In this document: positions 60,990 through 64,000 of the stretch, one piece after another | Position numbering within the stretch: position 1 is the stretch's first letter | How the letters are laid out: the number at the start of each line of letters is the position of its first letter | Origin: Prado023 sp963700475 | GTDB taxonomy: Bacteria; Actinomycetota; Actinomycetes; S36-B12; CAIYMF01 | Direction of reading: 5' to 3' | Assembly (NCBI GenBank): GCA_963700475.1 | Contig: CAVOXR010000009.1 | Coordinates: 310,001 to 374,000, forward strand | DNA length: 64,000 nucleotides | Notes under the pieces: model-generated | The model's database searches: none | Seen by the model: the letters and a program-made list of their open reading frames with translations, nothing else | Told to the model about the DNA's origin: nothing | Made by a program: the position numbers and the translations under genes

Positions 60990-62633
60990 TCAGAGGTACT
61001 GGCCGGTATTTGCCACCGTCTCGATGGAGCGACCGGCCTCGGTGCCCTGCTTGCCCGCAACGAGGGTGCGGATGAACACGATCCGCTCGCCCTTCTTGCC
61101 CGAGATGCGTGCCCAGTCATCGGGATTGGTGGTGTTGGGCAGGTCCTCGTTCTCACGGAACTCGTCGATGCAGGCGTTGAGCAGGTGCGCGACCCGGATG
61201 CCCTTCTGGCCGGTGTCGAGGTACTCCTTGATGGCGTTCTTCTTGGCCCGGGCGACGATGTTCTCCAGCATGGCCCCGGAGTTGAAGTCCTTGAAGTACA
61301 GGGTCTCCTTGTCGCCGTTGGCGTAGGTGACCTCGAGGAAGCGGTTCTCGTCGGACTCGACGTACATCCGCTCCACGGTGCGCCGGATCATCGCCTCGCA
61401 GGCGGCGTCGGCCGAGCCGCCGTTCTCGGCGAGGTCCTCGGGGTGCAGGGGCAGGTCGGGGGTGAGGTACTTGCTCAGGATGTCCCCGGCCGCCTGGGCG
61501 TCCGGCCGCTCGATCTTGATCTTCACGTCCAGGCGACCCGGGCGCAGGATGGCCGGGTCGATCATGTCCTCGCGGTTCGACGCACCGATCACGATCACGT
61601 TGGCCAGGCCCTCGACGCCGTCGATCTCCGAGAGCAGCTGCGGGACGATCGTGTTCTCGACATCCGAGCTGACCCCGGAGCCGCGGGTGCGGAACAGCGA
61701 GTCCATCTCGTCGAAGAACACGATGACCGGCGTGCCCTCGGTGGCCTTCTCCCGGGCACGCTGGAACACCAGCCGGATGTGCCGCTCGGTCTCGCCGACG
61801 TACTTGTTCAGCAGCTCCGGGCCCTTGATGTTCAGGAAGTACGAGCGTCCGGCGGTCTTGCCCTCACGCTCGGCGACCTTGCGCGCCAGGGACGCGGCCA
61901 CAGCCTTGGCGATCATCGTCTTGCCGCATCCGGGCGGGCCGTAGAGCAGGATGCCCTTCGGGGCTGCCAGCTTGTGCTCCTTGAACAGCTCGGCGTGCAC
62001 GTAGGGCAGCTCCACGGCGTCGCGGATCATCTCGATCTGCCCGGCCAGGCCACCGATGTCGGAGTAGTCGACGTCGGGGACCTCCTCGAGCACGAGCTCC
62101 TCGACCTCCGACTTCGGGATCCTCTCGTAGACGTACGAGGAGCGGGGATCCATCAGCAGCGAGTCGCCGGCGCGGATCGTCTGGTCGAGCAGGCTCTGGG
62201 CGAGGCGGACCACGCGCTCCTCGTCGGTGTGCCCGATCACCAGCGCCCGGTCACCGCCCTCGAGCAGCTCCTTGAACATGACGATCTCGCCGACACGCTC
62301 GTAGGCCATGCCCGCGATCACGTTCATGGCCTCGTTGACCATGACCTCCTGGCCCGGGACGAGGTCCTCGACCCCGGGCGCGACGCTGACCCGCAGCTTG
62401 CGGCCCTGGGCGTGGATGTCGGCCGTGCCATCGGGGTTGCGCGCGAGGAACACCGCGAAGCCGTTGGGCGGGTCGGCCAGCCGGTCGACCTCCTCCTTGA
62501 GCGTCACGATCTGGTTGCGCGCCTCACGCAGGGTGTCGGCCAGCCGCCGGTTGGTGTCCGAGAGCCGGTCGAGTTCGTCCTGCAGCGACCGCAGGCGGCG
62601 CTCGACGTCGGGGGGTACGGCCTGATCCGTCAT
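60990..62633 (-). CDS. arc: proteasome-activating AAA+ ATPase ARC (Mpa)
   Basis: 547 aa. Coiled coil for Pup at the N-terminus (LRSLQDELDRLSDTNRRLADTL), two OB domains, then AAA with Walker A GPPGCGKT, Walker B VFFDEMDSL and arginine fingers. It ends GQYL, with the penultimate Tyr that docks the alpha ring. ATG 62633 follows a GGAGG. The hexamer unfolds pupylated proteins for PrcBA. Confidence 0.96.
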   Translation of the reverse strand: MTDQAVPPDVERRLRSLQDELDRLSDTNRRLADTLREARNQIVTLKEEVDRLADPPNGFAVFLARNPDGTADIHAQGRKLRVSVAPGVEDLVPGQEVMVNEAMNVIAGMAYERVGEIVMFKELLEGGDRALVIGHTDEERVVRLAQSLLDQTIRAGDSLLMDPRSSYVYERIPKSEVEELVLEEVPDVDYSDIGGLAGQIEMIRDAVELPYVHAELFKEHKLAAPKGILLYGPPGCGKTMIAKAVAASLARKVAEREGKTAGRSYFLNIKGPELLNKYVGETERHIRLVFQRAREKATEGTPVIVFFDEMDSLFRTRGSGVSSDVENTIVPQLLSEIDGVEGLANVIVIGASNREDMIDPAILRPGRLDVKIKIERPDAQAAGDILSKYLTPDLPLHPEDLAENGGSADAACEAMIRRTVERMYVESDENRFLEVTYANGDKETLYFKDFNSGAMLENIVARAKKNAIKEYLDTGQKGIRVAHLLNACIDEFRENEDLPNTTNPDDWARISGKKGERIVFIRTLVAGKQGTEAGRSIETVANTGQYL

Positions 62634-62694
62634 GGCACACCTCCTGCTCCGGTCCTTCGGACTCTACCCAGAGATGAGCGGATCGCGCAGCAGG

Positions 62695-63820
62695 TCAGCG
62701 GCCGGGCCCTGCCGGGTCGGAACCGATGGGGGTCGCCGCGTGGGTCAGGGAAGGGACGGGCGCGGGCGTCTCGGCCGTGGCCCTGGTCTCCGGTGGCTCC
62801 CCGGCCGCTCCCGCGTCCGCCGCGCCGGGACTCCCCGGTCCGGTGTAGTCGGCGCCGTAGGCCCCCTTGGCCGGGCGGGAGCGCTTCGCGGGCAGGACGG
62901 TCCCAGGCGCCAGCCGGCGACTGGCCAGCAGGAAGCCCGGTGTGTCCGGTCATCCGATGGTCCGGCCGGACGGCCAGACCCTCGAGGTGCCAGGTGCGCA
63001 ACATCAGCTCGCTGGCGGCAGGCTCGGTGAAGCGGCCATCGGCCCGCAGGGTCTCGGCCATCCGGGACAGCTGGGTGGTGGTCGCCAGGTAGACCACGAG
63101 GATCCCCCCGGGCATCAGGGCGTCCGCGACGGCGTCGACGCACTCCCAGGGCGCGAGCATGTCGAGGACCACGCGGTGCACGCCGGTCAGGGTCAACCGG
63201 TCCTGCAGGTCGCCCACCTCGACCGTCCAGTTCGGCTGCGGACCGCCCAGGAAGCGCTCGACGTTGTCCCGAGCGATGTCGGCGAAGTCAGCGCGACGCT
63301 CGTAGGACGTCACCCGCCCCGTGGGCCCCACGGCGCGCAGCAGCGAGCAGGTCAGGGCACCGGAGCCGACGCCGGCCTCCACCACGTGCGCACCGGGGAA
63401 GATGTCGGCCAGTCCGACGATCGCGGCGGCGTCCTTGGGGTAGATCACCGTGGCCCCGCGCGGCATCGACAGCACGAAATCACGCAGCAGGGGACGCAGG
63501 ATCAGGTAGGGAACGCCGGCGAGGGTGGTGACCACGATCCCCTCGGGCTGGCCGATGAGGTCATCATGGGCGATCGCCCCCTTGTGGGTGTGGAACTCCT
63601 TGCCCGGGACGAGCGGGAACGTGTGGTGACGGCCCTTCGGATCGGTCAGCTGGACCAGGTCCCCCGGCTGGAGGGGCCCGTGCCGGTCGGCCCGCGGTGT
63701 GGGCGACGGTGGCGGGGTGGTCGGCTCGGTGCCGGTGGCGGTGCGGGTGGCCGTGGGTTCAGGACGGTCGGCCGGGTCGACTGGGTCGGCTGGGTCGGTG
63801 GGCGGGGTCGAGTCGGTCAT
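62695..63820 (-). CDS. trmI: tRNA (adenine-58-N1)-methyltransferase TrmI, frame-disrupted
   Basis: SAM-dependent methyltransferase of T-loop A58. Disordered Pro/Thr-rich start, then SAM motif VVEAGVGSGALT and DMLAPWECVDAV. After DHRMTGHTG the frame must drop one base (extra G in ACCGGGCTTC near 62930) to continue FLLASRRLAPGTVLPAKRS and stop at 62695; the given frame runs on falsely to 62630. Upstream of arc, as usual in actinobacteria. ATG 63820. Confidence 0.88.
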
Positions 63821-63826
63821 GGGCTG

Positions 63827-63832
63827 ACCCTA
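63827..63832 (-). promoter_or_regulatory. -10 box, leaderless start of trmI
   Basis: TAGGGT, 6 nt before ATG 63820. Confidence 0.45.
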
Positions 63833-63854
63833 TGCGGCGCACGCGGTTGGGCTG

Positions 63855-64000
63855 TCAGCCCTTGAGCGCCGCCTCGATGTCCGCGACCAGCAGCACGCCG
63901 TACACGAGCCCGTTGGGGTCGAGGACCAGCAGCTCCTCCCGACCGCGCCGGGACACCTCCGTCAGGAGCTCCGTGCCGCCCAGATCGCGGTCGACCGCCC
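63855..64000 (-). CDS. site-2 protease family protein (C-terminal part)
   Basis: Partial; enters from the right edge. The last 47 residues end GREELLVLDPNGLVYGVLLVADIEAALKG, a CBS-type strand pattern. In other actinobacteria an M50 site-2 protease with CBS domains precedes trmI, and this ending fits it. The catalytic part is outside the window. Confidence 0.6.
   Translation of the reverse strand, partial: AVDRDLGGTELLTEVSRRGREELLVLDPNGLVYGVLLVADIEAALKG

Noticed and set aside
1..64000. Prophage, insertion sequence or defence island
   Set aside because: No transposase, integrase, restriction, toxin-antitoxin or phage structural protein was recognised; the gene content is housekeeping and metabolic.

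Overview
The window is high-GC actinobacterial chromosome. It carries a near-complete Pup-proteasome locus (arc, dop, pup, prcB, prcA, pafA, a fused pafBC), the RNA polymerase partner RbpA, the DUF3090/SCO1664 gene pair, a polyprenol-phosphate mannosyltransferase, many GTG starts, and many start codons lying 6-8 nt downstream of a TANNNT box, as expected for leaderless actinobacterial mRNAs. No phage, transposon, CRISPR array or rRNA was seen. The species cannot be named; the fused pafBC is compatible with, but does not prove, a Micrococcales-like relative.

Layout. 0-9 kb: an Orn/Lys/Arg decarboxylase, a frame-broken DUF222-HNH gene behind two LexA-like boxes, a DMT transporter, a GNAT, a secreted protein, a PAS histidine kinase, a metzincin-type protease and tRNA-Leu(GAG) flanked by a 32-bp palindrome. 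9-18 kb: VKOR, a NUDIX-like protein, an M20 peptidase, DinB and aldo/keto reductase genes, uppP, corA, and the conserved set histidine phosphatase - DUF3090 - SCO1664. 18-31 kb: sirtuin, three alpha/beta hydrolases, a P-type cation ATPase, a cold-shock protein, an Hsp20 behind a CIRCE element, ChrA, a subtilase, GDPD and rbpA. 31-36 kb: fxsA and a GT2 mannosyltransferase, small membrane proteins, a Rieske protein and Lnt.

35.7-44.3 kb is the most distinctive region: a lysine-fermentation-type cluster. A divergent KamA (lysine 2,3-aminomutase family, plus strand) faces kdd - amidohydrolase - kamD - kamE - kal (minus strand), in which successive genes overlap by ATGA or lie 2 nt apart. An Lrp/AsnC regulator and an acyl-CoA dehydrogenase follow kamA. 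Together they could take L-lysine through beta-lysine and 3,5-diaminohexanoate and, after a cleavage step whose gene (kce) is not in the window, deaminate 3-aminobutyryl-CoA to crotonyl-CoA. The amidohydrolase inside the operon has no place in the known pathway.

44.3-64 kb: a 5'-3' exonuclease, the HelY helicase, a diacylglycerol kinase, TatC/TatA, then the proteasome region read on the minus strand: site-2 protease (partial), trmI, arc, a PTS EIICB gene, dop, pup, prcB, prcA, pafA, two FKBPs, pafBC. The PTS gene is an unexpected guest between arc and dop.

Data quality: eight genes, including dop and trmI, need about ten single-base corrections to read through, mostly one extra base in a short G or C run. 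I treat most of these as probable sequence errors rather than real gene decay.
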